The notes under the pieces are model-generated. The model worked only from the letters and a program-made list of their open reading frames with translations, was not told the origin of the DNA and searched no databases. Made by a program: the position numbers and the translations under genes. This document shows positions 45,119 through 54,238 of a DNA stretch of 64,000 nt, piece after piece. Where the stretch lies: the NCBI GenBank assembly GCA_050953005.1, contig JBMNLV010000005.1, positions 220,385-284,384 of the forward strand. The letters run 5' to 3'. This stretch comes from UBA6115 sp050953005 (GTDB lineage Bacteria; Bacillota; Clostridia; Christensenellales; Aristaeellaceae). Position 1 is the stretch's first letter. Each line of letters starts with the position of its first letter.

Positions 45119-45714
45119 CTGGTCAGGTATTCTTCCAGCGTATCCCCCAGCAGTCCTTCCGGTTGCAAAGCATCCAGCCATTTCATATGCGCCTGCGTCC
45201 AGTTGCTTCGCGTCCCACTGTACAGGTATCCATGCCGCAGACAAAAGGACAGGATTTGCTGTTTGAGCTTCTTGAGCATCTGGCAATGGTCATTGCGCAT
45301 TCGGATGAATTCCTTGACTTGCTCATCCCCGGCGCTGGGAACATGAACGGGGCTGTAAGTTCCGTATGCCAGGCATTGCGCGATATTTGCGGCATCGCGT
45401 CCGTCGGTCTTGACCCGCTTCCCGCCGCGCGGGGACGGCAGCGTGGTGGGCGCCAGAATGATGCATTCAATCTTCGCTTTGGTTAACTGATGGTACAGCG
45501 TGTATCCCAGACATCCTGCCTCATATCCGCAGACGATCCGCGTTTCCTGCCCATACTTCTCCCTGAGACGGTGCACATAGGCAACGATTCGGCGGTAATC
45601 ATTGTCTGTCTGGACGATGCCTGTCGGCTGTTTCATATCCAAAGCAAAATGTGCCAAAGTAAAACTGTTCCGATGAACATCCATTCCTACGTAAAGCGTG
45701 CTATAATGTTTCAT
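45119..45714 (-). pseudogene. IS110-family transposase, 3'-truncated
   Basis: Reading from the ATG at 45714, about 198 residues match an IS110-type DEDD transposase: YVGMDVHRNSFTLA with the first Asp, CGYEAGCLGYTLYHQL with Glu, APTTLP, KTDGRDAANIAQCL with the Asp pair, and RMRNDHCQMLKKLKQQ. At LEEYLT the frame runs into the antisense of the serine recombinase, so the second half with the transposase_20 domain is missing. The element inserted into or was fused with the recombinase C-terminus and has been truncated. Confidence 0.85.
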
Positions 45715-45820
45715 GTAATGCCTCCTATTTGTATGTGGTAACCCCTGTGGATAGTAGTTTCATACTCATCTTACAGGTGAATCCTCGTTTCTACAAATCC
45801 CGGGGGCATTACATATTGTC

Positions 45821-45977
45821 TGATGTAAAGCTTTATCGCATCCAAAGCGGCGAGGGATTATATTGTCCTGCAAGGAAGGAAACCGATGGCGTAGCCCAAG
45901 CTGCGTTGAGGTTGACTGACACAGCAGGGCGATCAAAGACCCGGCGCGACGATGCAATAAAGATTGGAATCAGTATA
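45821..45977 (-). repeat. MITE-like repeat, copy 3 (inverted)
   Basis: Begins TGATGTAAAGCTTTATCGC and ends with GATTGGAATCAGTATA. The ends share AANCTTTATYGCATC in inverted orientation (13 of 15 bases). The interior is the reverse complement of the copies at 16629 and 20562. Its right end abuts the resumed recombinase frame at 45978, so the junction defines the outer boundary of the element. Confidence 0.88.
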
Positions 45978-46067
45978 ATTACCTTTAACTACAGGGAAGG
46001 CGGAAAAACCATCACCATTGAGGATGTAACGAGTTCGGATATGGATTTGGCTGGTGCACCAGATATG

Positions 46068-46108
46068 GCGCCCCTGTAGAGTTTAAAGAATCTACAGGAG
46101 CGCTTTTT
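46068..46108 (+). terminator. Rho-independent terminator of the recombinase remnant
   Basis: GCGCCCCTGTAGA and TCTACAGGAGCGC form a 13-bp stem (one G-U pair) with a 10-base loop, followed by TTTTT. It overlaps the last codons of the recombinase remnant and insulates the downstream LRR gene. Confidence 0.85.
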
Positions 46109-46109
46109 C

Positions 46110-46139
46110 TTGTCATCCTAATAAACATTGTGCTATACT
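46110..46139 (+). promoter_or_regulatory. Promoter of the 1309-residue LRR gene
   Basis: TTGTCA (46110-46115), 18-base spacer, TATACT (46134-46139), directly after the terminator and about 120 bp before the ATG at 46260. Confidence 0.6.
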
Positions 46140-46163
46140 TTATGCATTCAAACAGTGAATTTT

Positions 46164-46178
46164 TGAGAATTATTCTCA
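46164..46178 (+). promoter_or_regulatory. Fur-family box-like palindrome
   Basis: TGAGAATTATTCTCA is a perfect 7-1-7 inverted repeat and fits the TGANAATNATTNTCA form of Fur-family operators. It lies 25-39 bases after the -10 box of the promoter at 46110, a position where a repressor would block transcription. Confidence 0.5.
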
Positions 46179-46259
46179 TTAACAAATATCGAGTTCCTAA
46201 ATTTTAAACATATGTCTTAAACATATATCTTGACCAACCAAAAACGGGGAGGATTTGCG

Positions 46260-49200
46260 ATGAAACGGCATGCTATTACACTCGTACTCTTGTTCATTAT
46301 TTTGTTCGTTGGTTTATCCTCAGCAGAAACAAACAAAAGACTAGTCGACGGATACACAGAATACTGTGAACAATCTGCAACCCAAAGCGGGTACGAAACA
46401 TTCTCCCAGGTGTTTATAGGCAACCTGGTTTTATATAGCGGAATACCCCTTGATGCTATTGATTCGCCCATTTATTTTGAGCGTTATCATATAAACAGCT
46501 TTACAAACTATGAAAACTACATGGATTGGCTAGAAGAAAAAGGGTACAAGATTGTCGCAGCAAATGATTTAGGTCATATGGTCTTCTATCACCTGATGGA
46601 GTCAAAAAATAACATATTGCTTTTAGAAGCTAATTTACAAAACGATCCTATATTAACGATTTCCGACCTGGATTATTCTATTTGCAACGGTCTCAAATCT
46701 TTTTGCAAGCCAGAGGGTTACCGATCAGTAAAAAAAGAAATGAATCCATATCACTATGAAGCATTAACAGGTAAAGCAGACCACTATAGTCCTTCCGATA
46801 ACATTAAACTATCTTCTCTATTTCGCGAATTAGAGCTGCCGGTTGATGATGATATAGAAGATCTGTATCTTGAAGCATTTAAAACAATTGTCTCTAACGA
46901 AGAGCGTTTAGTAGAATATTTTGAAGAACTAAACAAACGCAATTTTGATTTGCAGTTAGATTATTCTCAAAAAATCGGAAACATAAACAGCAGAATATTG
47001 ATCTTTGATCAAGGTCAAAGAAGCGATAAGGTTTTGATTAGAACAATGCCTTCCCCGCAAAACAATGATTTAACACAAGTTCTCATATACGCTTTACGTG
47101 ATTGTCCACAAAACCTATTGGACATTGCATATGATGCCTATGGTATTAATTCGAGGTTCGATTATAGACTCATCGCCAACAGAGCGATTATTACAAACTA
47201 TAACCACAAAGGCGACCATAATATAAGCGACTTAGAGTTACCTTATATCTTAGATGGCTATAAGGTATTTGGAATTGATGACGACGCATTCATAGGAGCC
47301 CAGCATTTAAAAACTTTGACGGTGGGGGCACATTATACTCTTCTGTCTGACAACGCTTTTCGGGGCCTTGATCAAGTAGTGATTAATATGCACGAATCTT
47401 CCGCCGCTCATCGTTTGACAACGAATTGCCAGCACATTCGCATCAATGTTTTACCATATCAAGCAGTCAACGAACACACAAAAGAAACAACCACAGGAGA
47501 GTTTTCTTTTCAATTTTTAACAAACGATACTCTCCGTTTAACCCGAATCCAACCAATATCATTGCCGGGTGATTCCTTTACCCTTCCAGGTGTAATCAAT
47601 GGTATGTCCGTTAAAATTTTAGGTACCCTTTCTTGTGATTTTTATAAAATAGTTCAACCCGAAGAACAAAAAGTCATTATCGATGGTGTAGAATATTTTA
47701 CAGATACGCTAACCGAGCTGCCCTTCGAAAACCTAATAGTGCCCGAGGGGATTGTATATATCGAAGAATATGCCATTAATTATGGCGGAGATATTCTTCC
47801 AAATAGCACCATTCTGTTGCCATCTACTCTTGAATTTATTGAAACTAATGCCATTAATGCCCAAGGTTATCCAATAAATGTTGAAATACATGAAGATAAC
47901 CCTTATTATACGCTTGAAAATGGTTTTTTAATTGATAAGCGCGATGGGACTTTAGTTGATTATTTTGGGAGTATTTACCAAGATGAAATCATTATTCCCA
48001 ACTACGTTCGCCATATAGCTGCAGGCATTTTTTCTGACGATGCATTTTTTAGGCGTGTTGAACTGCCAGAGAACCTTATAAGCATTGGGGATCGAGCTTT
48101 CAAGTGGTGCTCGAATCTTGAACACATTCATTTGCCCAAGAATCTCGAAAAGATTGGTGCGGAGGCTTTTGCTCAAACCGCCCTCAACGAAATCTGTTTA
48201 CCCGACACGTTGCGCAGTTTGGGAAATGGTGCCTTTAATCAAACTTTCATCACATACTTAGAGATTCCAAAAAGTGTTGAATGGTTAGGAACAAATCCTC
48301 TATGGCCTTATGATAATACTCCCTATAATTTGATAATCAGGGAAAACAATCCATATTACTTTTTGCAAAACAATGCCGTTTTTGACCGAAGAAACTCCAC
48401 TCTCTTGTTTGCTATTTATCCAAATAATTGGGAAGATTACAGCATTCCTTTAGGCACACGTAATATAGCCCCAAAAGCTTTTTTGGGTTGCCAAAAACTA
48501 ACAAATATCAGTTTGCCAGAAGATTTAATGGGTATTGGAGAAAATGCATTGCCTTCATCCCTTGAACTGCTAAGACTTCCTGACAGCCTTACTTACTTTG
48601 GTTACCACTATCCGTTTGAAAACATGAAATTATTGTCATGGCCGAGCAAGTCTGTATATTTCCCTGACGGCAGACTGGCTTGCTATGCCGGAGAAACCGG
48701 ACGTCCTGCCACTTTTCTCAGCAAGTACCTTCATCTCAAACCCGGCTCAGCTGATACCTACAAATTTGATGGCGAATTATTTAAACTATGTAACACCGTA
48801 GTTGTTTTTGACGGAGAATTACTTTGGTCGGAAGAAGGTCTCTACGCTTTAAATGCACAAAAAGAAGCAATACTTGTTAAGTATTTCTCCGAAGAATTTC
48901 CCTTGTCCGAAAACAAAGATTATCTTATCCCCAACACGATAGAAGGTTATCCCATTGTAGAGATTGCGGACACAGCCCGCATCTTATTACCAGTTTCCGG
49001 AACATACCAATTGCAAGCACCTTTACGGAAGATAGGTTCGCATGCCTTTATGATTTGGAATAAATGTAAGGTTCTTCTTCCTGAAGGATTAAAATCTCTC
49101 AATAATCAAGCTTTTCAAATTGAAGATAGCTGTTGTTTCGTATTTCCCAAAAGCCTTACTCAAATAGGGCGCAAAGCTTTGAACAGCAACAATCAAAATG

Positions 49201-50189
49201 CTAGCATTATCATCTATTCTTTCAACGAAACATGGACAGAAAATGAAGGCTGGCTTGTGAAACCACTCAATGATCCTTTGAAATGGGTAGATGATTGGCT
49301 TTGTTATACAACAAATGAGGGAACCTGCAGTCTTGTTGGTTTTCGAGGCGATCCAACAGAAGTTCTGACAATCCCTAACGTATTGGGCGGAACACCCGTG
49401 ACAGGAATCGAAGATCTTGCATTAATTAATCTTTTATCAACAAAGAAACTAATAATTCAAGCTCCTATGCAAAAAATAAGTGATCACGCCTTTATCTCTG
49501 GCAGCACGCTTCAGTTCATTGATTTGCCGCAAGGATTGTTGCATGTTGGTTATTTTGCTTTTGATAGCATTCATGAAAATTGTTTCATTGTACTGCCGAG
49601 CAGTTTAAACTCAATAGGTGACTATGCTTTTGGTTGGTCCAGCTCTTATGGCACCTTTGCCGTTGAAGAATTCACTCCGGCTTGGAACTGGATTATATCC
49701 AATGGGGGAAATCTTTTAGACTGGAGAAAGAATGAAGATGGAAGCATTTCTATCACAGGTTGTTATAATAATCATAATATTACATATCTTAACATTCCTG
49801 GATTCATCAGCGGTTTTCCAGTCAGTTCTATTAAAGAAAATGCTTTCATCAATCTAACCGGCTGTAAGGAACTAACATTAAATGCACCAATTATCAGTAT
49901 TGGAACCAATGCTTTTGATCGGAGTGAAAGTCTTGCAGTTTTGAATTTACCAGACACCTTACAGAACATTGATTACATGGCCTTTCACTATGTTGCGGTG
50001 GATGTTATTTCACTTCCCAACAGCTTAATCAACATTGATGATTTAGCTTTTGGTGACAAGCCTGTAATGGACGAATATATTTTTGATGCTCCAGCCGGCT
50101 CCTATGCCGAAACTTGGGCAAAAGAAAATGGCTATCAATTAACTAATGATGGCACTGATCCTTTCGATTGGTTGAATACACCTCAATAA
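46260..50189 (+). CDS. Giant BspA-like leucine-rich-repeat secreted protein
   Basis: The start is the ATG at 46260 after GGGGAGG; a frame extension to 46230 lacks a site. The 1309-residue product has a signal peptide ending FVGLSSAE. A unique N-terminal domain of about 320 residues follows (FERYHINSFTNYENYMDWLEEKGYK region), with no family I recognise. Diverged LRR_5 repeats then alternate with BspA modules (LIDKRDGTLVDYF, FDRRNSTLLFAIYP). The C-terminus repeats a YTTNEGTCSLVGFRGDPTE / NEDGSISITGCYNN type strand module and ends with PAGSYAETWAKENGYQL. In contrast to the genes at 1-3948 its repeats are strongly diverged and its base composition is AT-richer, so it has a different history. A surface-binding role is inferred. 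Confidence 0.85.
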   Translation: MKRHAITLVLLFIILFVGLSSAETNKRLVDGYTEYCEQSATQSGYETFSQVFIGNLVLYSGIPLDAIDSPIYFERYHINSFTNYENYMDWLEEKGYKIVAANDLGHMVFYHLMESKNNILLLEANLQNDPILTISDLDYSICNGLKSFCKPEGYRSVKKEMNPYHYEALTGKADHYSPSDNIKLSSLFRELELPVDDDIEDLYLEAFKTIVSNEERLVEYFEELNKRNFDLQLDYSQKIGNINSRILIFDQGQRSDKVLIRTMPSPQNNDLTQVLIYALRDCPQNLLDIAYDAYGINSRFDYRLIANRAIITNYNHKGDHNISDLELPYILDGYKVFGIDDDAFIGAQHLKTLTVGAHYTLLSDNAFRGLDQVVINMHESSAAHRLTTNCQHIRINVLPYQAVNEHTKETTTGEFSFQFLTNDTLRLTRIQPISLPGDSFTLPGVINGMSVKILGTLSCDFYKIVQPEEQKVIIDGVEYFTDTLTELPFENLIVPEGIVYIEEYAINYGGDILPNSTILLPSTLEFIETNAINAQGYPINVEIHEDNPYYTLENGFLIDKRDGTLVDYFGSIYQDEIIIPNYVRHIAAGIFSDDAFFRRVELPENLISIGDRAFKWCSNLEHIHLPKNLEKIGAEAFAQTALNEICLPDTLRSLGNGAFNQTFITYLEIPKSVEWLGTNPLWPYDNTPYNLIIRENNPYYFLQNNAVFDRRNSTLLFAIYPNNWEDYSIPLGTRNIAPKAFLGCQKLTNISLPEDLMGIGENALPSSLELLRLPDSLTYFGYHYPFENMKLLSWPSKSVYFPDGRLACYAGETGRPATFLSKYLHLKPGSADTYKFDGELFKLCNTVVVFDGELLWSEEGLYALNAQKEAILVKYFSEEFPLSENKDYLIPNTIEGYPIVEIADTARILLPVSGTYQLQAPLRKIGSHAFMIWNKCKVLLPEGLKSLNNQAFQIEDSCCFVFPKSLTQIGRKALNSNNQNASIIIYSFNETWTENEGWLVKPLNDPLKWVDDWLCYTTNEGTCSLVGFRGDPTEVLTIPNVLGGTPVTGIEDLALINLLSTKKLIIQAPMQKISDHAFISGSTLQFIDLPQGLLHVGYFAFDSIHENCFIVLPSSLNSIGDYAFGWSSSYGTFAVEEFTPAWNWIISNGGNLLDWRKNEDGSISITGCYNNHNITYLNIPGFISGFPVSSIKENAFINLTGCKELTLNAPIISIGTNAFDRSESLAVLNLPDTLQNIDYMAFHYVAVDVISLPNSLINIDDLAFGDKPVMDEYIFDAPAGSYAETWAKENGYQLTNDGTDPFDWLNTPQ

Positions 50190-50209
50190 TCATACATATG
50201 GAGGTTTTT

Positions 50210-51028
50210 ATGAAAAAAATATCGATTTCTTTTCTCTGCATTCTGCTGACGGTTACTCCAATATGGTTTGTCTTTGGTTCTGCTGCAGATGAGTATCTTG
50301 ACTATGATTATCCATATATTTCGGGTGATTTTGCGTACGAGTTAAATGATCAGGGGGGAGCATGTATCTTCGACTATCGTGGAAACGATAAAATTATTTA
50401 TATACCTTCATCTCTGGATGGACATCCAGTACAGGCATTATGGGGCCTGGTCTATTCAGGACCATGGAACCAAGTTATTGAAGAAGTATATTTACCGGAA
50501 GGTTTGGAAATCATCGCTGGATCAGGTGTCAATTACTTGGAAAATATAAAAACACTACACCTTCCTTTATCACTTAAGAAAATAATCGGCGATAGTTTAG
50601 GTATTGTAAAAGATATCCAAGTAGATAACGAACATCCTGTGTTCGTTTGTATTGAGAGAGCGTTATATAATAAAGTCACTAAAACCCTGGTACATTATCG
50701 CGGTACTAAAACAAGCTTTTCTGTACAACCGGGCATTCTGGAAATCGGTGATGCAGCATTTTTCGGGACACAAATCGAGGAAATTATTCTTCCAGAAGGG
50801 CTTGAAAGCATAGGTTATATGAGTTTTTCGGTTATGAAAAACTTACAAAGAATCAACCTGCCAAGTAGTCTTAAATATATAGATCGCTTTGCTTTTGACG
50901 GTGTAAATTCCGGTACTTCATATAACCTTTCAGTTTCATTTGAACCCGGAACTTACGCCAGTCGTTGGTATGACAGCATGGATGATATTAGAAAACCTGA
51001 ACTTAGTGAGCCTTTTTCAGTAGAATAA
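50210..51028 (+). CDS. Small BspA-like leucine-rich-repeat secreted protein
   Basis: The ATG at 50210 follows GGAGG by 5 bases and the preceding stop by 20. The 272-residue protein has a signal peptide ending VFGSAAD, an N-terminal strand module (SGDFAYELNDQGGACIFDY), then diverged LRR_5 repeats (EEVYLPEGLEIIAGS, EIILPEGLESIGYMSF) around one BspA module with CIERALYNKVTKTLVHY. The C-terminal EPGTYASRWYDSM matches the cap of the larger paralogues. It is probably co-transcribed with the 1309-residue gene. Confidence 0.85.
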   Translation: MKKISISFLCILLTVTPIWFVFGSAADEYLDYDYPYISGDFAYELNDQGGACIFDYRGNDKIIYIPSSLDGHPVQALWGLVYSGPWNQVIEEVYLPEGLEIIAGSGVNYLENIKTLHLPLSLKKIIGDSLGIVKDIQVDNEHPVFVCIERALYNKVTKTLVHYRGTKTSFSVQPGILEIGDAAFFGTQIEEIILPEGLESIGYMSFSVMKNLQRINLPSSLKYIDRFAFDGVNSGTSYNLSVSFEPGTYASRWYDSMDDIRKPELSEPFSVE

Positions 51029-51098
51029 GTTTCTTGAAAGATCAAGTATTAAACATATCTATCTGCTAAACTCTCTATCGTGTTCATTTCATTCACAT

Positions 51099-53189
51099 CT
51101 ACTCAAGCATAACACGGATTATACTAATATCGCGTTTAGGTACAGTAATATGGAGGCTACCGTCATGGATGAGACCCAATTCGCCACGCTGTACACCTAT
51201 TTGATTGATTTTCTTGCCAGAAACCGTAATGATAACGGGGATATCGTAGTCCTTTTGTGCATTTGCGATCCACAAGTAATCGCCTCCATCACCTGAATGC
51301 ATTCTTACACGAATTCGCGAATCAGAGACAGTAATCCTCTGTGTCACACCCGCAAAACCCAAAAGTGCACTATAAAAGCTTTGTCGTTCAGAAGCGCTGT
51401 GAGTATATGTACCACAACCTACCATGGTTCCCATAAGAAGGGTCTTTCCTTTGCCATAGTCGTTCTCAACAGCTGCTACGCGACCGTCTTCGTACCAACC
51501 TACCACGGTGCCAGTTGTAGGCTTATACGTCTGCAACAGCTGACCGCCCCAAACAGGCTCTCCTAGCACTCGCAATTTAAGATCGCCCAAAATATCGGGT
51601 GTAAACTCAACATAGTTCTCGGTACACCCGAAAAGCTCATCCAATCCCAAGTTCGGCTGTTTTTCACCTACATGCGCACGATCACCCCAGTATCCGGGGC
51701 AACCTTCGGATACAAGCACACCACCATCAGAAACCCACTGCTTCAAAGCATCAGCAGTCTCTTGCTTCAGCATCACAGGGCTTGGCAGATAAATCAATTT
51801 ATATTCATCGATATTGGCTAGCTTCACAAAATCGGCTTGAATATTGTTATTGTAGAAGCCAATATAGACACCGTCAACACTATCAGAGTATGGCTTTGTG
51901 CTGCCACGTAAAGCGTATATCAAATTCTCTGTTTCCGGAACAAAGAGTATACCCAAATCGCCTCTGACAGGTCGACTGATCCACATCTTCTCCTGTTCAG
52001 GAGCCTGCGCCCACAAGGCAATAGACTTTGACATCTCTGAACGATCCGTCCGGCTACCATCCATGCCATATGGACCAAAAGCGCCAAACAAAAAGCCATC
52101 CAACAGAGGTCTAAAACGTAAGAAAAGAGAACCTGTTATTCCGTGCATGTAGCTGGTGAGATTCCAATAACGGATATCATCAGGGTAGCAGATTCTACCT
52201 TCATTGCGCGGCTTGTTTATCACATTGTCCGCATACCAAAGCGGACCACCATAGCACTCTGCATGCCAAACAGGCTTACCACGCGAAGCACATCGGATGA
52301 GGTCCATCGCTGCTGGTTGACGCCATGGCTCATCCCCATGGCGTGAGGATCCCCAAGTTAAGCCGTAACTATCTACCAGTTCTGCAGCTCGCCAGTCATC
52401 CGTGCCAGCAAAGGGAAGCGATTTAAAGGACATTGCCAATCCATGAGCAGTAACACGATGATTTGGGTCCAGCTTGCGAATAATATCAGCACGCCATTTC
52501 ATGCCCATTATTCCATTATCTGTATGAAATTCCAGCCAGTCTAGCGTGTCATTGTATGGTTGGAGGTGCCTGGGAGCAACAATATCGCCCCAATCACTGA
52601 TGCCTGGGCGCCACCAGGCTTCGCGTAAAACATCAATGCTCTTGTACTTTGACCGTAGCCACTCTCGAAACTTCTTCTGTGTACCTTCACAATAACAGAA
52701 GCCATGATTGCATTCATTCCAAATATCATAGCCGCCCATACCAGGATGATCTTTGTATCGCTCAACCAATCGAGTTAGAAATTCTTCTGCTTTCTGACGC
52801 ACATCAGCATTATCAAAACACATAGTTATACCACCGGTTGCACAACTTACATGCATATATGGTGCTGCTAACTTACCATCTGCTGACTCGACGCGCGCAT
52901 GTGGATATACTCTGCTTGTCCACTCAGGCGCGATAACCGCCATTTCTGCAACGATGGTTTTTATTCCATTCTCAGCAGCTAGATCCAATTGACGATCATA
53001 GTCATCCCAAGTATATTCGCCCGGCGACCTCTCTATAGCTGACCACAAGAACCAGTGCCGAAATATGTTTGTACCGTCCTCTGCCGCAATTTTATAATCC
53101 CGTTCCCAATCCTTGCGAGGTGGATTAGATACACGATAATACACTGCTCCGTAAGGAAATTTGGGTAAGTTCTTCTCTTTCATATTCAT
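51099..53189 (-). CDS. GH42-type beta-galactosidase-like glycoside hydrolase
   Basis: The protein of about 696 residues has the GH42 barrel layout. YRVSNPPRKDWERDY and WSAIERSPGEYTWDDYDRQ lie near the start, the acid/base Glu is in DIWNECNHGFCYCEG (near residue 160), and the nucleophile Glu is in VWHAECYGGPLWY (near 315). A trimerisation-type domain follows with LIYLPSPVMLKQE and VSDGGVLVSEGCPGYWGD. No signal peptide is present, so it is cytoplasmic. I take the ATG at 53189 with AAGGAG upstream; an ATG at 53213 overlapping the ABC gene stop is the alternative. It is the last gene of the oligosaccharide operon and would cleave the imported glycan. Confidence 0.85.
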   Translation of the reverse strand: MNMKEKNLPKFPYGAVYYRVSNPPRKDWERDYKIAAEDGTNIFRHWFLWSAIERSPGEYTWDDYDRQLDLAAENGIKTIVAEMAVIAPEWTSRVYPHARVESADGKLAAPYMHVSCATGGITMCFDNADVRQKAEEFLTRLVERYKDHPGMGGYDIWNECNHGFCYCEGTQKKFREWLRSKYKSIDVLREAWWRPGISDWGDIVAPRHLQPYNDTLDWLEFHTDNGIMGMKWRADIIRKLDPNHRVTAHGLAMSFKSLPFAGTDDWRAAELVDSYGLTWGSSRHGDEPWRQPAAMDLIRCASRGKPVWHAECYGGPLWYADNVINKPRNEGRICYPDDIRYWNLTSYMHGITGSLFLRFRPLLDGFLFGAFGPYGMDGSRTDRSEMSKSIALWAQAPEQEKMWISRPVRGDLGILFVPETENLIYALRGSTKPYSDSVDGVYIGFYNNNIQADFVKLANIDEYKLIYLPSPVMLKQETADALKQWVSDGGVLVSEGCPGYWGDRAHVGEKQPNLGLDELFGCTENYVEFTPDILGDLKLRVLGEPVWGGQLLQTYKPTTGTVVGWYEDGRVAAVENDYGKGKTLLMGTMVGCGTYTHSASERQSFYSALLGFAGVTQRITVSDSRIRVRMHSGDGGDYLWIANAQKDYDIPVIITVSGKKINQIGVQRGELGLIHDGSLHITVPKRDISIIRVMLE

Positions 53190-53209
53190 TCTTTGATGTG
53201 CTCCTTCCT

Positions 53210-54238
53210 TCATTTCCAGTTAAACTTGACTTCATTCGCAAGATCCAACTCCGTGGCATGATGACAAGCCACATAGTGTTCTGGGCCAACAAGGGTTATT
53301 TCAGGGGTTTGCTTGACACAAGTATCATCAGCATACTGGCATCTGGGATGGAAATAGCATCCGGTAGGTGGATTGGCAGGATCAGCTATACTACCTTTAA
53401 GTTCAATATGGACATTATCACGCTTGTGTGGATCGGGGTAAGGAATTGACGACATCAACGCATAGGTGTAGGGGTGCATAGGTGTTCGATAGAGAGTGTC
53501 AGTGTCAGCCAATTCAACCATCTTGCCCACATACATCACCATAACTCGATCGGATATATGCTGTACAACTGACAAATCATGTGCGATGAATATATAGGTT
53601 AGATTGAAATCTTTCTGTAAGTCCTCCATAAGATTAATTGTCTGTGCTTGCACTGACACGTCCAAGGCAGAAACTGGTTCATCGGCTATGACAAGACGGG
53701 GATTAACTGACAGTGCTGATGCAATGGATATTCGCTGACGCTCACCACCACTAAAGGCGTGTGGATACCTTAGCAAGTACTCAGGCCGCAATCCTACTCT
53801 AGCCATTAGATCACGCACACGCGCTTCAATCTCTTCTTTGGTGGCAAGTTTGTTGACCTTGAGTGCCTCTCCAATAATCTCAAGTACTGTAAGACGTGGA
53901 TTAAGGGAACCTTTCGGGTCCTGAAACACCATACGCATATCCAACCAGAATTTGCGCATTTCCTTCTGGCTCAGTTGAGCCAAATCAGTTTTTTTCCCGT
54001 CTTTATCATGGTAGATAACTTTGCCGCTCGTTGGTTTATATATACGCATGATTGCACGTCCCAGCGTAGTTTTTCCACAACCGGATTCGCCAACAATACC
54101 CAACGTTTCGCCTTCATAGAGAGAGAAAGTCACATCATCTACTGCCTTGAGCACACCACTGGCTGAACCAAACATTGTTTTCTTAGCGCTGAATGGAAAG
54201 TGCATTTTTAGGTTTTCTACATGCAGAATCTTCTTCAT
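53210..54238 (-). CDS. Dpp/Opp-type ABC transporter ATPase (DppF family)
   Basis: The 342-residue ATPase has Walker A GESGCGKTT, FQDPKGSLNP, a canonical-like signature FSGGERQR, Walker B LVIADEPVSALD and H-loop FIAHDLS. C-terminal cysteines sit in GCYFHPRCQYADDTC. The start overlaps the DppD stop as ATGA and has GGAGG upstream. Unlike its counterparts at 11182 and 36974 it keeps the signature Ser, so the three transporters are not simple copies. Confidence 0.9.
   Translation of the reverse strand: MKKILHVENLKMHFPFSAKKTMFGSASGVLKAVDDVTFSLYEGETLGIVGESGCGKTTLGRAIMRIYKPTSGKVIYHDKDGKKTDLAQLSQKEMRKFWLDMRMVFQDPKGSLNPRLTVLEIIGEALKVNKLATKEEIEARVRDLMARVGLRPEYLLRYPHAFSGGERQRISIASALSVNPRLVIADEPVSALDVSVQAQTINLMEDLQKDFNLTYIFIAHDLSVVQHISDRVMVMYVGKMVELADTDTLYRTPMHPYTYALMSSIPYPDPHKRDNVHIELKGSIADPANPPTGCYFHPRCQYADDTCVKQTPEITLVGPEHYVACHHATELDLANEVKFNWK

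Larger units (their letters stand above)
44700..46079 (+). pseudogene. Large serine recombinase, C-terminal remnants split by insertions
   Basis: The first piece (about 44705-45118) encodes VINATMKMVMDDKAID and the coiled-coil typical of clostridial serine recombinase C-termini (LPYYERQLREANIGINNLL). An in-frame TAG at 44975-44977 interrupts it, and it then continues through SEEFMRFYLHKF and DVTKKEHRKMLVDTF. It breaks after DDKVI at 45118. The second piece (45978-46079) resumes exactly with ITFNYREGGKTITIEDV and ends in DMAPL. Removing 45119-45977 restores the frame. The catalytic N-terminal domain is absent, so this is debris of an integrated element that replaced the 3' end of larA. Confidence 0.85.
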
